This document shows positions 8,767 through 18,888 of a stretch of DNA of 64,000 bases, piece by piece. A program made the position numbers and the translations under genes. The notes beneath the pieces were generated by a model that saw nothing but the letters and a program-made list of their open reading frames with translations, did not search any database and had not been told where the DNA came from. Within the stretch, counting starts at the first letter, position 1. Every line of letters starts with the position of its first letter. The DNA comes from Nocardia ninae NBRC 108245 (GTDB lineage Bacteria; Actinomycetota; Actinomycetes; Mycobacteriales; Mycobacteriaceae), in the NCBI RefSeq assembly GCF_007990755.1, contig NZ_BJXA01000004.1, forward strand, positions 62,001 to 126,000, written 5' to 3'.

Positions 8767-9045
8767 TCAGTACGGATAGCGCTGCTCGACAGCGTCCTTG
8801 GCTTCCTTGAGGCCACAGCCGGTCAGCTCTCGATACCGCTTGATCGCATGAATCTTCTTGCCATCAGCCAGAAGTGCGTCGATCTCAGCGAAGCTGAAGG
8901 ATGCGGGTCGAGCATGAGTGGGCGCGACCCGCACTGGTTCGGCGGGCATGGGCGGCAGCCCCTGGATCCCCAGATGCTGGAGGATCAGGTCCGTTTTGAA
9001 GTGCAGCGCATCAATCTTCCGCTCGAGGCGGCGGCGGGCAAACAT
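8767..9045 (-). CDS. Stand-alone L7/L12 C-terminal-like domain protein
   Basis: 92 residues. The C-terminal 30 (K-K-I-H-A-I-K-R-Y-R-E-L-T-G-C-G-L-K-E-A-K-D-A-V-E) closely match the C-terminal domain of ribosomal protein L7/L12 that recruits translational GTPases. The N-terminal half is instead a charged helix (R-R-L-E-R-K-I-D-A-L-H-F-K-T-D-L-I-L) and a proline-rich linker, without the L7/L12 dimerisation domain. No rpl genes are nearby, so it is not the ribosomal stalk gene. Similar small proteins occur in actinomycetes without assigned function. Confidence 0.8.
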   Translation of the reverse strand: MFARRRLERKIDALHFKTDLILQHLGIQGLPPMPAEPVRVAPTHARPASFSFAEIDALLADGKKIHAIKRYRELTGCGLKEAKDAVEQRYPY

Positions 9046-9081
9046 GATCGAATCGTAGTGACCGCCGCCGTGTCTCGATAG

Positions 9082-9546
9082 CTAGGCGGCGCCGAGCAGC
9101 GCTTCGGCGAGGTTGGCCGCGGTGTCGAAAGCGACGAAATCGCCGGCGACCGCCAGCAGTCGGTCAACGCAGCGCGGGCCGGTGACCAGGCGAACCCGGC
9201 GGTCGGTGTGCTCAGCCCAGGTACGCGCCTCGATCAGCACATGCAGGCCGACGATGCCGAAGAACGTCACCTGGGATAGATCGACGACCACCAGCGGTGC
9301 GGCCGTATTCAGCGAGCCGATCAGTTGGGACCGGAACTGGTCCGCAGTATAGAAATCCACTTCACCTGCGACGGCGCACAGCGTGACGGTATCGCTCGGC
9401 GCGGTCACGGAAACATGCAGTCGAGCTTCCGGTTCGGTACGACTCGGCAACACTGCTCGACTCGGTGCCACACCTCGACTCGCCATAGGGTCGGGTCTCG
9501 ACGTGGTGGTTGCGGGGCTTGCAGGAGTAGCAAGAGTTGACGACAT
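9082..9546 (-). CDS. STAS-domain anti-sigma factor antagonist-like protein
   Basis: 154 residues with a low-complexity Ser/Thr/Pro N terminus (1-40) and a STAS domain (about 42-150). The canonical D-S-(S/T)-G-L phosphoacceptor site is replaced: the sequence around residues 95-101 is F-F-G-I-V-G-L, so both the Asp and the phosphorylatable Ser are missing. A typical SpoIIAA/RsbV switch by phosphorylation is therefore unlikely. No anti-sigma kinase gene is adjacent. ATG at 9546 is taken as the start; an upstream start at 9618 would add 24 non-STAS residues. Confidence 0.8.
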   Translation of the reverse strand: MSSTLATPASPATTTSRPDPMASRGVAPSRAVLPSRTEPEARLHVSVTAPSDTVTLCAVAGEVDFYTADQFRSQLIGSLNTAAPLVVVDLSQVTFFGIVGLHVLIEARTWAEHTDRRVRLVTGPRCVDRLLAVAGDFVAFDTAANLAEALLGAA

Positions 9547-9722
9547 GCGGATCTCGGTCCTGTCGCGCACGGCAATTGACGTCTGTTGCCGGCAATGCGT
9601 TGCGTCCCGGGCTGACAATGAGCACCAGAACTAGGCTGTTCGCTCAACCCTGAACGTCGGTTACCCATTCCACACCCGATCTACACCTCATCGGTGCAGA
9701 TTTATTTCCTGCTGGAACGAAA

Positions 9723-9751
9723 GAAGCCACCGCGCACTGCGCGATGGCTTC
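9723..9751 (-). terminator. clpX terminator
   Basis: Hairpin with arms GAAGCCAC-CGCGC and GCGCG-A-TGGCTTC; the single plus-strand mismatch becomes a G-U pair in minus-strand RNA. On that strand it is followed by TTTCGTTCC, a short U-rich tail. It begins 21 bases after the clpX stop. Confidence 0.75.
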
Positions 9752-9771
9752 TCTCAGCTCTATCGAGCGGA

Positions 9772-11052
9772 CTACGCCGACTTCTCCCGGCGTTCGGCCC
9801 GCTGCGCCTTGCGCGGCACGATGGTCGGCAGCACGTTCTCGGTGACGGTGTCGGAGTCGACGACCACCTTGGCGACGTCGTCGCGACTGGGGATGTCGTA
9901 CATCACCGGCAGCAGGACTTCCTCCATGATGGCGCGCAGGCCACGAGCACCCGTGCCGCGCAGGATCGCCTGGTCGGCGATCGCCTCGAGGGCGTCGGTG
10001 GTGAACTCGAGGTCGACCCCGTCCATCTCGAACAGCCGGACGTACTGCTTGACCAGCGCGTTCTTCGGTTCGGAGAGGATCTTGACCAGCGATTCCTTGT
10101 CCAGGTTGGTCACCGAGGCGACGACCGGCAGCCGGCCGATGAACTCGGGGATCAGGCCGAACTTGATCAGATCCTCCGGCATCACCTCGGCGAAGTGATC
10201 GGCGGTGTCGATCTCGGACTTGGACCGGACCTCGGAGCCGAACCCGATGCCGCGATGGCCGGTGCGCTCGGAGACGATCCGCTCCAGACCCGCGAACGCG
10301 CCCGCCACTATGAACAGCACGTTGGTGGTGTCGATCTGGATGAACTCCTGGTGCGGGTGCTTGCGCCCACCCTGCGGCGGCACGCTCGCCTGGGTGCCCT
10401 CCAGGATCTTCAGCAGCGCCTGCTGCACGCCCTCGCCGGAGACATCGCGGGTGATCGACGGGTTCTCGCTCTTGCGGGCGATCTTGTCGACCTCGTCGAT
10501 GTAGATGATGCCGGTCTCGGCGCGCTTCACGTCGTAATCCGCAGCCTGGATCAGCTTGAGCAGGATGTTCTCGACATCCTCGCCGACATACCCGGCCTCC
10601 GTCAGCGCTGTCGCGTCGGCGATGGCGAACGGGACGTTGAGCATCTTGGCCAGCGTCTGCGCGAGGTAGGTCTTGCCGCAGCCGGTGGGGCCGAGCATGA
10701 GGATGTTCGACTTGGTCAGCTCGACGACCTCGCCGCGGCTGTCGCGGCCCTTGTCGCCGGCCTGGATGCGCTTGTAATGGTTGTAGACGGCCACCGCGAG
10801 AGTGCGCTTGGCGGTGTCCTGCCCGATCACGTAGTTCTCCAGGAAGTCCCGGATCTCCGCGGGCTTGGGCAACTCATCGAGCTTGACCTCGCTGGACTCG
10901 GCGAGCTCCTCCTCGATGATCTCGTTGCATAGATCGATGCACTCGTCGCAGATGTACACCCCTGGTCCCGCAATGAGCTTCTTGACCTGCTTCTGGCTCT
11001 TTCCGCAGAACGAGCACTTGAGCAGATCGCCGCCATCTCCGATGCGCGCCAT
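9772..11052 (-). CDS. clpX: ATP-dependent Clp protease ATPase subunit ClpX
   Basis: 426 residues, the usual ClpX length. The N-terminal zinc-binding domain has Cys13, Cys16, Cys35 and Cys38; Walker A is G-P-T-G-C-G-K-T (121-128), the pore loop is G-Y-V-G (154-157), and Walker B is I-I-Y-I-D-E (182-187). ClpX unfolds tagged or damaged proteins and feeds them to the ClpP1P2 peptidase encoded just upstream on the same strand. ATG at 11052 gives [18 protein letters not shown], the standard actinobacterial start. A 448-bp gap separates it from clpP2, so it probably has its own promoter. Confidence 0.98.
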   Translation of the reverse strand: MARIGDGGDLLKCSFCGKSQKQVKKLIAGPGVYICDECIDLCNEIIEEELAESSEVKLDELPKPAEIRDFLENYVIGQDTAKRTLAVAVYNHYKRIQAGDKGRDSRGEVVELTKSNILMLGPTGCGKTYLAQTLAKMLNVPFAIADATALTEAGYVGEDVENILLKLIQAADYDVKRAETGIIYIDEVDKIARKSENPSITRDVSGEGVQQALLKILEGTQASVPPQGGRKHPHQEFIQIDTTNVLFIVAGAFAGLERIVSERTGHRGIGFGSEVRSKSEIDTADHFAEVMPEDLIKFGLIPEFIGRLPVVASVTNLDKESLVKILSEPKNALVKQYVRLFEMDGVDLEFTTDALEAIADQAILRGTGARGLRAIMEEVLLPVMYDIPSRDDVAKVVVDSDTVTENVLPTIVPRKAQRAERREKSA

Positions 11053-11500
11053 CTCGTGGGTCCCTACTTCCTTGTCCGCGTGCAACCGTCCGTCCAGGTT
11101 GCCAGCTATCTGCCGCCTTGCTTGTCCGCGCCACCGGCTGTGATCGCAAACGCATCGACCGATTCCGGTGGGTGAGGCAGTGCTGTCAACCGGGAGCAAA
11201 GGTCCCTAGGTTGACCGTACCTGGTGTGTGCGACGGAGGTCGACAACTCGAGCATGTTTCTCCGCCGGGTTGTGCGAGTTCTCACGACACCGGAGCACGT
11301 TACGTCCGTTCAGCAGCCATTTTGTGCGTCAGCCGCTTGTTTCATCGGGGCTGCGGACCCGAGTGTTTCCGGGCCTGCCGTGTCACTGGAGCAGTCCGGC
11401 CGGGTAGCACGCCACTTGGCGCACTTCCCGGCCGGAAATCCCTGGGGTACAGCAATTTACGAGCGAATCGCCGCCGGGGTCGGCGATTCGCACGACGCGA
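11053..11500. other. Gap between clpX and clpP2
   Basis: 448 bases without a convincing gene. It should contain the clpX promoter (read on the minus strand) and the clpP1P2 terminator. Two hairpins stand out: TCCGGCCGGG (11395-11404) with CCCGGCCGGA (11427-11436), and the one at 11463-11491 described separately. In mycobacteria other genes lie in this interval; none is visible here. Confidence 0.6.
11463..11491 (-). terminator. clpP1P2 terminator hairpin
   Basis: A perfect 11-bp inverted repeat, GCGAATCGCCG (11463-11473) and CGGCGATTCGC (11481-11491), with a 7-nt loop, begins 10 bases after the clpP2 stop on the minus strand. The RNA continues with UCGUAAAUUG, a weak U-tract. Confidence 0.7.
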
Positions 11501-12172
11501 TCACTTCTTCTGCGCGCTGAGCTTGCGGTAATCGAACACCTGGTCGATGATCCCGTATTCCTTGGCGTCTTCGGCCGTGAGGATCTTGTCGCGGTCGGTG
11601 TCCTTGCGGATCTGATCCGCGTCCTTACCGGTGTGGCGAGCCAGCGTGGTCTCCATCAGGCGACGCATGCGCTCGATCTCGGCGGCCTGGATCTCCAGAT
11701 CCGACACCTGACCCTGGATGCCACCCTCGAGCGACGGCTGGTGGATCAGCACGCGGGCGTTGGGCAGGCAGGCGCGCTTGCCGGGGGTACCGGCGGCGAG
11801 CAGCACGGCGGCGGCCGAGGCGGCCTGGCCGAGGCAGACGGTCGCGACATCGGCACGCACGTACTGCATGGTGTCGTAGATGGCCATCAGCGAGGTGAAC
11901 GAGCCACCGGGCGAGTTGATGTACATGGTGATGTCACGGTCGGGGTCGAGCGACTCCAGCACGAGCAGCTGCGCCATGACATCGTTCGCCGAGGCGTCGT
12001 CCACCTGCACGCCGAGGAAGATGATGCGCTCCTCGAACAGCTTGTTGTACGGGTTGGATTCCTTGACGCCGAAGCTCGAGTGCTCGATGAACGACGGCAG
12101 GATGTAGCGCGACTGGACGCCCTGCGGTGCCATACCGCCGAGGCCTGCGCGTGGGTCAAACTGGTTGGCCAT
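11501..12172 (-). CDS. clpP2: ATP-dependent Clp protease proteolytic subunit 2
   Basis: 223 residues. Catalytic Ser119 lies in G-Q-A-A-S-A, His144 in I-H-Q-P-S, and the Asp near 191 in R-K-D-T-D-R-D. In actinobacteria ClpP2 pairs with ClpP1 as a mixed tetradecamer of two heptamer rings, and ClpX/ClpC1 dock on the ClpP2 face. The ATG at 12172 ([13 protein letters not shown]) gives an N-terminal extension typical of ClpP2. It follows clpP1 after a 68-bp gap on the same strand and is likely cotranscribed with it. Confidence 0.97.
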   Translation of the reverse strand: MANQFDPRAGLGGMAPQGVQSRYILPSFIEHSSFGVKESNPYNKLFEERIIFLGVQVDDASANDVMAQLLVLESLDPDRDITMYINSPGGSFTSLMAIYDTMQYVRADVATVCLGQAASAAAVLLAAGTPGKRACLPNARVLIHQPSLEGGIQGQVSDLEIQAAEIERMRRLMETTLARHTGKDADQIRKDTDRDKILTAEDAKEYGIIDQVFDYRKLSAQKK

Positions 12173-12240
12173 CTTCGTCTCCAAAGTCTGTGTGGGAAAG
12201 CGGCTGATGCGCTGAACGGACGAAAGAGTCCGGATGGCGC

Positions 12241-12828
12241 CTAGTTGCCTGCGCCGTTGGCCTGGTTCGCATGGCCGATCACGTGATCGATGAAGCCGTA
12301 CTCGAGCGCCTGCTTGGCGGTGAACCAGCGGTCGCGGTCGGCGTCGATGGTGACCTGTTCCACGGACTTGCCCGTGTGCAGCGCCTGCAGCTCGTTGAGC
12401 TCGCGCTTGGTGTGCGCGAACTGCTCGGCCATGATCGCGATGTCGGCGGCGGAACCACCGATGCCCGCCGACGGCTGGTGCATCATGATCCGCGCGTGCG
12501 GCAGTGCGTGGCGCTTGCCCTTGGTGCCTGCGGTGAGCAGGAACTGCCCCATCGACGCGGCCAGGCCCATGCCGAAGGTGGCGATATCGCACTCGGCGAA
12601 CTGCATGGTGTCGTAGATGGCCATACCGGCGGTCACCGAACCACCGGGCGAGTTGATGTAGAGCTTGATGTCCTTGGACGCATCCTCCGCCGAGAGCAGC
12701 AGGATCTGCGCGCAGATCTTGTTCGCGATGTCGTCGTCGACCTGGGTGCCGAGGAAGATGATGCGCTCGCGAAGCAGTCGCTCGTACACCGAATCGCTGA
12801 GGTTGAGACCAGCAGTCGGGGATGTCAT
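12241..12828 (-). CDS. clpP1: ATP-dependent Clp protease proteolytic subunit 1
   Basis: 195 residues. The catalytic Ser is residue 92 in G-L-A-A-S-M-G, His117 is in M-H-Q-P-S, and the Asp follows in I-D-A-D-R-D. It is first of the clpP1-clpP2 pair. ATG at 12828 follows AGGGG; a GTG ten codons upstream would also be in frame. The upstream interval carries GTTCGTT (12904-12910) and AACGAA (12923-12928) as an inverted repeat spaced 12 bp, a possible regulator site, next to the tig terminator. Confidence 0.97.
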   Translation of the reverse strand: MTSPTAGLNLSDSVYERLLRERIIFLGTQVDDDIANKICAQILLLSAEDASKDIKLYINSPGGSVTAGMAIYDTMQFAECDIATFGMGLAASMGQFLLTAGTKGKRHALPHARIMMHQPSAGIGGSAADIAIMAEQFAHTKRELNELQALHTGKSVEQVTIDADRDRWFTAKQALEYGFIDHVIGHANQANGAGN

Positions 12829-12929
12829 GACGACCCCTGCCTGATTGACTGTCACGGATACCTGCCTTTTCTTACCGGCTCGTTGGCCGACGGCCATCTC
12901 TGGTTCGTTGTCACAAACATTAACGAAGC

Positions 12930-12959
12930 AGGGCGGCACCGAACTCCCGGTACCGCCCT
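12930..12959 (-). terminator. tig terminator
   Basis: A 12-bp stem (arms 12930-12941 and 12948-12959) with a 6-nt loop. The only plus-strand mismatch is a G-U pair on the minus strand, which assigns it to tig. It lies about 50 bases past the tig stop and upstream of the clpP1 promoter. Confidence 0.7.
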
Positions 12960-13008
12960 TCTTCGCTTACAGCGCAACTTCGCTAGCGCTCAGCTGCGCT
13001 TTCTGCAC

Positions 13009-14415
13009 TTATTCAGCCTTCGCCGCGGCGGTCTCGGTCGACTCGACCTCGGCCACGCCTTCGGCCTCGACCTCGGGGGCGGAATCCTCAGGGGCACCGA
13101 ACATTTCGGCGGTGTCCACCACGTTGCCCGCGGAGTCGGTGACCTTGACCTTGCCGACAACACCCGCAAGGGCCTTGCCGCGCCGGACGTCGGCGAAGAT
13201 CGCGCCGAGCTGGCCGGCCTGCTGCACCTGCTGGATGAACTGCTCCGGCGCCAGGCCGTAGCGCTGCGACTGGAACAGGATCCGCTCGGTGAGCTCTTCC
13301 TGGCCGACCTGGGTGTTCTCTGCCTCGGCGATGGCGTCCAGCAGCAGCTGGGTGCGCACCGACTTCTCGGCGGACTCCTTGGCGTCCTTGTCGAACTCTT
13401 CACGGCTGGAGCCCTGGGCCTCCAGTGCCTCGGCGAGCTTGGCCTCGTCGTGGTCGAAGCCGTGCACCGCGTCGTGGGTGACGGCGTCGATCTCGGCCTG
13501 CACGACCGCCTCGGGGAGCGGCACCTCGACCTGCTCGAGCAGGGTCTCCAGCACCTTGTCCCGGATCTCGCCGGCCTGCTGCACCTTCTTGCTGCGCTCG
13601 ACCCGGTTGCGCAGGTCTTCCTTCAGCTCGTCGAGGGTGTCGAATTCGCTTGCCAGCTGGGCGAAGTCGTCGTCGGCCTCGGGCAGCTCGCGCTCCTTGA
13701 CCGACTGCACGGTGACCTTGATGACGGCTTCCTTGCCCGCGTGCTCGCCGGCCACCAGGGTCGAGGTGAAGTCCTTGGACTCACCGGCGGTCAGGCCGAT
13801 CAGCGCCTCGTCGAGGCCCTCGATGAGCTGGCCGGAGCCGACCTCGTGGGACAGGCCGGTGGTGGCCGCCTCGGGCACGTCCTCGCCGTCGACGGTCGCC
13901 GACAGGTCGATCGAGACGAAGTCGCCGTCCTGGACCGGGCGCTCGACACCGGTGAGGGTGCCGAAGCGCTGGCGCAGCGACTGCAGCTGCTCCTCGATGT
14001 CCTCGTCGCCGATGGTGAAGGCGTCGACGGTCACCGCGATGTTCTCGTACTCCGGCAGCGTGATCTCCGGGCGCACGTCGACCTCGGCGGTGAACGCGAG
14101 CTCCTCGCCGTCCTCGATCTTCGTGATCTCGATCTCGGGCTGGCCGATGACCTTCACGTCGGCGGCGGTGACGGCCTCGCTGTAGCGGCCGGGCAGCACG
14201 TCGTTGACGACCTGCTCCAGCACCGCGCCGCGGCCCAGACGCGCCTCGAGCAACTTGGCCGGCGCCTTGCCCGGACGGAAGCCGGGGATCTTGACCTGCT
14301 TGGCGAGTGCCTTGTACGCGCGGTCGAAGTCCGGCTTCAGTTCCTCGAAGGGCACCTCGACATTGATCCGGACCCGGGTCGGGCTCAGCTGCTCGACGGT
14401 GCTCTTCACGGACAT
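13009..14415 (-). CDS. tig: Trigger factor
   Basis: 468 residues. The order is an N-terminal ribosome-binding domain (start [15 protein letters not shown], with the G-F-R-P-G-K-A-P signature near residue 45), the FKBP-type prolyl isomerase domain (about 155-240), and a C-terminal chaperone domain with an Ala/Glu-rich acidic tail. It binds nascent chains at the ribosome exit and speeds proline isomerisation. ATG at 14415 follows AAGGAG. Upstream of clpP1P2 on the same strand, it belongs to the conserved actinobacterial tig-clpP1-clpP2-clpX order. Confidence 0.97.
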   Translation of the reverse strand: MSVKSTVEQLSPTRVRINVEVPFEELKPDFDRAYKALAKQVKIPGFRPGKAPAKLLEARLGRGAVLEQVVNDVLPGRYSEAVTAADVKVIGQPEIEITKIEDGEELAFTAEVDVRPEITLPEYENIAVTVDAFTIGDEDIEEQLQSLRQRFGTLTGVERPVQDGDFVSIDLSATVDGEDVPEAATTGLSHEVGSGQLIEGLDEALIGLTAGESKDFTSTLVAGEHAGKEAVIKVTVQSVKERELPEADDDFAQLASEFDTLDELKEDLRNRVERSKKVQQAGEIRDKVLETLLEQVEVPLPEAVVQAEIDAVTHDAVHGFDHDEAKLAEALEAQGSSREEFDKDAKESAEKSVRTQLLLDAIAEAENTQVGQEELTERILFQSQRYGLAPEQFIQQVQQAGQLGAIFADVRRGKALAGVVGKVKVTDSAGNVVDTAEMFGAPEDSAPEVEAEGVAEVESTETAAAKAE

Positions 14416-14579
14416 GCTCCTTGTTCGTCGTCTGTTCTGGTTGAGACGCGATCCCCCGTTGTCCCGGACTTCTACCGGGACCCCGGCACCCACCGGGCTG
14501 GCGAGGGACGCGGCGTACGCATCCCGACCAGGTTAGTTGACCGGCCGGGGCGGGCTGCACTCGGCCGCTTTTCGGGCCG

Positions 14580-15155
14580 CTACTTCCCCACCGATACCGC
14601 GTCGGTGACGAAGACCAGCGTCTCGTTCGGCGCGATACCGCGACCGCCCGCGCCGTAGCCGAGGTCCGGCGGCACGATCAGCAGCCTGCGGGTGCCCTCC
14701 TGCACGCCGACCAGTCCCTCGTCCCAGCCCTGGATGACCTGGCCGCCGCCGAGGGTGAGCTGGAAGGGGGTGCCGCGGTCGAACGAGCTGTCCTTCTTCT
14801 GCTTGTTCGACCAGGTGACGAGCGCGTAGTTCATGGTGAGCGGCTGGCCGGAGGCGGCGCCGGGGCCGCTGCCCTGGATCAAATCCTTGGTGATCAGCGT
14901 CTTGGGCGGATCGCAGTTGTCCGGGATGGTGATCTTCGGTGCGGAACCGAAGTCGCCGCTCACGCCGATGTCCTCCGCGGTGCATTCCCGGCCCTTGCTC
15001 TGGGTCGGCGCAGCCGGTGCCGTCGGGGAGAGGCTCTTCGCGGGGGCGGTAGTGGAAGGAGTAGAGGACGCCTTGTCGTCCGACCCACAGGCGACCAGAG
15101 TGAACGCTGCCGCGGCCATGGTGCCGATCCCGATGATCCTGCCGAGTGTGTGCAT
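14580..15155 (-). CDS. Lipoprotein FKBP-type peptidyl-prolyl isomerase
   Basis: 191 residues. A lipoprotein signal (M-H-T-L-G-R, hydrophobic core, lipobox L-V-A-C with Cys23) is followed by a Ser/Thr/Pro/Ala linker and an FKBP domain (about 85-190) with the typical G-x-G-x-G-A, V-I-Q-G-W-D-E-G-L and I-P-P-D-L-G-Y-G blocks. It should catalyse cis-trans isomerisation of prolyl bonds at the outer face of the membrane. It lies just upstream of tig on the same strand and is divergent from the phosphoketolase gene. Confidence 0.92.
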   Translation of the reverse strand: MHTLGRIIGIGTMAAAAFTLVACGSDDKASSTPSTTAPAKSLSPTAPAAPTQSKGRECTAEDIGVSGDFGSAPKITIPDNCDPPKTLITKDLIQGSGPGAASGQPLTMNYALVTWSNKQKKDSSFDRGTPFQLTLGGGQVIQGWDEGLVGVQEGTRRLLIVPPDLGYGAGGRGIAPNETLVFVTDAVSVGK

Positions 15156-15266
15156 GCGGCGGACCCTAGACCATCCTCGCGGCGAATGTCCGAGTCGCCC
15201 GGCGCGCGTCGGACTGCCGTTACGCTGACAAGTGGAATCTCCCCCTACGACGAGGAGAGTCGGCGC

Positions 15267-17726
15267 ATGACCCACATGGCGAGCGCGGGTGGCGATACCT
15301 CGGCCGACAATGTCGGCAGCGCGGGCGGCGAGAGCGTCGCCCCGCAGCCCTATCGGCTGACGGATATCGCGGGCCCGCTGGACCGCGACGAACTGACCTC
15401 GATCGACGCGTGGTGGCGAGCCGCGAACTACCTCGCCGTCGGGCAGATCTATCTGATGGCCAATCCGCTGCTGCGGGAGCCGCTACAGGCCGAACACATC
15501 AAACCGCGACTGCTCGGGCACTTCGGCACCGTGCCCGGTTTGAATCTGGTGTGGGTGCATGCCAATCGGGCGATCCGGCAGCGCGGGCTGAACGCGGTCT
15601 TCGTGGCGGGACCCGGGCACGGCGGGCCTGGGCCGAACGCCTGCGGCTGGTTGGAGGGCACGTACTCCGAGCTGTACAGCCATATTCCGCAGGACGCCGC
15701 GGGCATGGGCGCGCTGTTCGCACAGTTCTCCTTTCCCGGCGGAGTGCCCAGCCATTGCGCGCCGGAGACGCCCGGCTCGTTCCACGAGGGTGGCGAACTC
15801 GGCTACTCCCTGCTGCATGCCTTCGGCGCGGCGCTGGACAACCCGGACCTGACGGTGTTCTGCGTGATCGGTGACGGCGAGGCGGAGACCGGGCCGCTGG
15901 CCGGCAGCTGGCACGCCAACAAGTTCCTCAACCCGGCGCGCGACGGTGCGGTGCTGCCGATCCTCGCGCTGAACCAGTACAAGATCGCCAATCCGACCAT
16001 CCTGGCGCGCATTCCGGAGCAGGAGCTGGTTTCGCTGATGCGCGGGTACGGCTACGAGGCGATCGTCGTCTCGGGCAGCGACCCCACCGCGGTGCACCAG
16101 GCGATGGCCGTCGCGGTGGACACCTGCATGGAACGCATCGCGCAGATCCAGCGTGCCGCGCGCGGCGGCAGCGATGGTGCGCGCCCGGTGTGGCCGATGA
16201 TCGTGTTGCGCACCCCGAAGGGCTGGACCTGTCCGCCCGTGGTGGACGGCGATCCGGTCGAGGGCACGTTCCGCGCACATCAGGTGCCGCTGCCAGGGGC
16301 GCGTTCGGACGCGGGCCATCGAGCGGTGCTGGAGCAGTGGCTGCGGTCCTATCGCCCGGAGGAGTTGTTCGACGAGCTGGGCAGGCCGGTATCGGAGCTG
16401 CTCGACCAGGTGCCCGAGGGCGACCAGCGGATGAGCGCCAATCCGATTGCCAACGGCGGCATGCTCGTTCGTGATCTGAACCTGCCGGATTGGCGCGATT
16501 TCGGGGTCGAAGTCGCCACGCCGGGTGGGTCTTCGCACGAGGCGACCAGGGTGCTCGGCGCGTGGTTGCGCGAGGTCACCCGGAACAACCCGGACAATTT
16601 CATCACCTTCGCCCCCGACGAGCTGGCCAGCAACCGGCTCCAGGACATCCTGGAGGTGACCGGCCGCAACTGGCAGGCCGAGATCGGTGAGTACGACGAG
16701 AAACTCGACCGCACCGGACGGGTGATCGAGGTGCTGTCCGAGCACATGTGCCAGGGGCTGCTGGAGGGCTATCTGCTCACCGGCAGGCACGGGGTGTTCA
16801 CCTGCTACGAGGCGTTCATCCACATTGTCGACGCCATGTTCAACCAGCATGCCAAGTGGCTCGACGCCAGCGCGGGGGTGCCGTGGCGGCGGCCCATCGC
16901 GAGCCTCAATTATCTACTGTCCTCACATGTTTGGCGGCAGGACCACAACGGGTTCACCCATCAGGACCCCGGCTTCCTCGACGTGGTGCTCAACAAGAAG
17001 CCCTCGATCGTGCGGGTCTATCTGCCGCCGGACGCCAACACGCTGTTGTCCTCCTACGACCACTGCCTGCGGTCCCGGCACTACGTCAACGTGGTGGTGG
17101 CGGGCAAACAGCCGCAGGCGGATTGGCTTTCGGTGACCGACGCGGCCGAGCACTGTGCCCGCGGCATCGGGATCTGGGACTGGGCGGGGCACAACGACGA
17201 CCTCGGCACCGTCCCGGATGTCGTGCTGGCCTGCGCCGGTGACGTGCCGACACTGGAAACCCTTGCGGCGGCGGCGATTCTGCGGGATCGGCTGCCCGCC
17301 CTGCGGGTGCGGGTGGTCAACGTGGTCGATCTGATGCGGCTGCAACCGCAGGACGAACACCCACATGGGTTGCCCGACAGCGAGTTCGACACGTTGTTCA
17401 CCCATGACCGGCCGGTGATCTTCGCGTTCCACGGCTACCCGTGGCTGGTGCACCGGCTCACCTACCGGCGGGCCAACCACGACGGGCTGCACGTGCGCGG
17501 CTACAAGGAACGCGGCACCACCACCACACCGTTCGACATGGTGATGCTCAACGATCTGGATCGATATCACCTGGTGATGGACGTCATCGATCGGGTGCCG
17601 AGCCTCGGCGAGCGGGCCGCCGGGTTGCGTCAGGAAATGGTGGACGCACGCTGGGAGGCGCGGGCCTGGACCCGCGAGCACGGCGAGGACATTCCCGAGG
17701 TCGCCGACTGGAGTTGGCCGTACTGA
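15267..17726 (+). CDS. xfp: Xylulose-5-phosphate/fructose-6-phosphate phosphoketolase
   Basis: 819 residues, full length for a thiamine-diphosphate phosphoketolase. It cleaves xylulose 5-phosphate or fructose 6-phosphate with phosphate to acetyl phosphate plus glyceraldehyde 3-phosphate or erythrose 4-phosphate. Visible marks are H-G-G-P-G-P near residue 125, the ThDP-binding G-D-G-E-A-E-T-G-P segment near residue 205, W-x-C-P-P near 315, and the C-terminal domain motif [16 protein letters not shown] at 15267 follows GAGGAGAG. No acetate kinase or phosphotransacetylase gene is adjacent. It is divergent from the FKBP gene. Confidence 0.95.
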   Translation: MTHMASAGGDTSADNVGSAGGESVAPQPYRLTDIAGPLDRDELTSIDAWWRAANYLAVGQIYLMANPLLREPLQAEHIKPRLLGHFGTVPGLNLVWVHANRAIRQRGLNAVFVAGPGHGGPGPNACGWLEGTYSELYSHIPQDAAGMGALFAQFSFPGGVPSHCAPETPGSFHEGGELGYSLLHAFGAALDNPDLTVFCVIGDGEAETGPLAGSWHANKFLNPARDGAVLPILALNQYKIANPTILARIPEQELVSLMRGYGYEAIVVSGSDPTAVHQAMAVAVDTCMERIAQIQRAARGGSDGARPVWPMIVLRTPKGWTCPPVVDGDPVEGTFRAHQVPLPGARSDAGHRAVLEQWLRSYRPEELFDELGRPVSELLDQVPEGDQRMSANPIANGGMLVRDLNLPDWRDFGVEVATPGGSSHEATRVLGAWLREVTRNNPDNFITFAPDELASNRLQDILEVTGRNWQAEIGEYDEKLDRTGRVIEVLSEHMCQGLLEGYLLTGRHGVFTCYEAFIHIVDAMFNQHAKWLDASAGVPWRRPIASLNYLLSSHVWRQDHNGFTHQDPGFLDVVLNKKPSIVRVYLPPDANTLLSSYDHCLRSRHYVNVVVAGKQPQADWLSVTDAAEHCARGIGIWDWAGHNDDLGTVPDVVLACAGDVPTLETLAAAAILRDRLPALRVRVVNVVDLMRLQPQDEHPHGLPDSEFDTLFTHDRPVIFAFHGYPWLVHRLTYRRANHDGLHVRGYKERGTTTTPFDMVMLNDLDRYHLVMDVIDRVPSLGERAAGLRQEMVDARWEARAWTREHGEDIPEVADWSWPY

Positions 17727-17747
17727 CCCCAGCCTCGACCGCTGCGG

Positions 17748-17769
17748 AGTACGAACACTTTCGTATACT
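17748..17769. promoter_or_regulatory. Near-palindrome upstream of glycosyltransferase
   Basis: AGTACGAA (17748-17755) and the nearly complementary TTCGTATACT (17760-17769) face each other over four bases, between the phosphoketolase stop and the glycosyltransferase start. It may be an operator or promoter element. Its regulator is unknown. Confidence 0.35.
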
Positions 17770-17908
17770 TCGCTGTCCGGGGGCGCCTTCAAAAGTATTG
17801 TGGTGAAGGATAGTTCGCGAAACGAGTCCGACGATGCGGTCGGGGCGGGACCGTCCACGTACTCGTTCCGCTCGATTGTGTCCTCGTCGAGGCCAAGGGG
17901 GAGTACCG

Positions 17909-18808
17909 ATGTCGGCGTCAGCTGTACCTGCACGTAAGCCCGAGCTCGTCTCGGTCATCATCCCGGTGTTCAACGGACTGCCGGAATTGGACGAACAACT
18001 CGACGGCCTGGCCGAACAGGATTACCAGGGGCCCTACGAAGTGGTGATCAGCGACAACGGCTCCAGCGACGGCCTGGCCGAGCACATCGACGGACATCCG
18101 CTGACCGCGCGATTGCGGTTGCGCTACGTGGCCAGCTCCGCCACACCAGGTCCGTCGTACGCCCGCAACAATGGGGCGGCGCTGGCCCGCGGTGACTTCC
18201 TCGCCTTCGTCGACCAGGACGATCGCGTGCATCCCGGTTGGCTCAGCGCGATGGTGCGGACCGCCGCCGATTACGACGCGGTGAGCGGCGCCGTGGAGGT
18301 GACGACGCTCAACACCCCGGAGGTGGCCCGCTGGCGACCGATGCCCGCGCCGGAGGACGGCTTCCCCACTCATTACCTGCCCTATGCGCACGGCAACAAC
18401 GCCGGATACTGGCGCGCCGCCTTCGACAAGATCGGCGGATACGACGAGAGCCTCTTCGGCGGCGACGACGTGGACATCAGCTGGCGTCTACAGGAAGCTG
18501 GGTTGCGCCTGGGCCATTCGGCGGATGCTCTCGTCGCATACCGGCTACGCACGACCTACCGCGACACCTGGCGGCAAGCGCTCAACTACGGGCGCGGCGC
18601 CGTCGAGGTGTACGTCAAGCATCGGGCCGCCGGCTGTCCCCGATTGCCGTTTCAGGCGACATGGTTCTCGATTGTGCTTGTGGTGCTGCACAATCCGTTT
18701 ATCCCGCTCACCAGAAACCGCTTCCCTCGCGGTCTGTGGACCCTGCACGCGGGTGTGCTCGCCGGGCGGATCCAAGCCGGCCTGCGCCACCGCACCTACT
18801 ACGGATAA
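17909..18808 (+). CDS. Family 2 glycosyltransferase
   Basis: 299 residues with the GT-A fold of family 2: S-V-I-I-P-V-F-N at the N terminus, S-D-N-G-S-S-D near residue 50, A-R-N-N-G-A near 85, and the metal-binding D-Q-D-D near residue 102. A G-G-x-D-E-S-L-F-G-G-D-D-V-D segment near 195 supplies the acceptor-side acidic residues. It adds a sugar from a nucleotide-sugar donor to an unknown acceptor. ATG at 17909 follows AAGGGGGAG. No polysaccharide genes are adjacent; it precedes the RNA repair pair by 80 bases on the same strand. Confidence 0.85.
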   Translation: MSASAVPARKPELVSVIIPVFNGLPELDEQLDGLAEQDYQGPYEVVISDNGSSDGLAEHIDGHPLTARLRLRYVASSATPGPSYARNNGAALARGDFLAFVDQDDRVHPGWLSAMVRTAADYDAVSGAVEVTTLNTPEVARWRPMPAPEDGFPTHYLPYAHGNNAGYWRAAFDKIGGYDESLFGGDDVDISWRLQEAGLRLGHSADALVAYRLRTTYRDTWRQALNYGRGAVEVYVKHRAAGCPRLPFQATWFSIVLVVLHNPFIPLTRNRFPRGLWTLHAGVLAGRIQAGLRHRTYYG

Positions 18809-18888
18809 ACGGGAGCGAACTTGTCTGGGGCCTGCTACGGCAATGAAACTTCCTTGCGCAGGTCCCGGCACTGGGCGACGATCGCTGC

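Noticed and set aside
9694-10932. A 412-residue open frame on the plus strand
   Set aside because: Antisense to clpX, which is intact.
12829-12929. ClgR-type operator before clpP1
   Set aside because: The GTTCGTT/AACGAA inverted repeat is present, but it does not fit the ClgR consensus well enough to name.
12271-14658. A 795-residue open frame on the plus strand
   Set aside because: Antisense to clpP1 and tig, both with full motifs; no recognisable domain.
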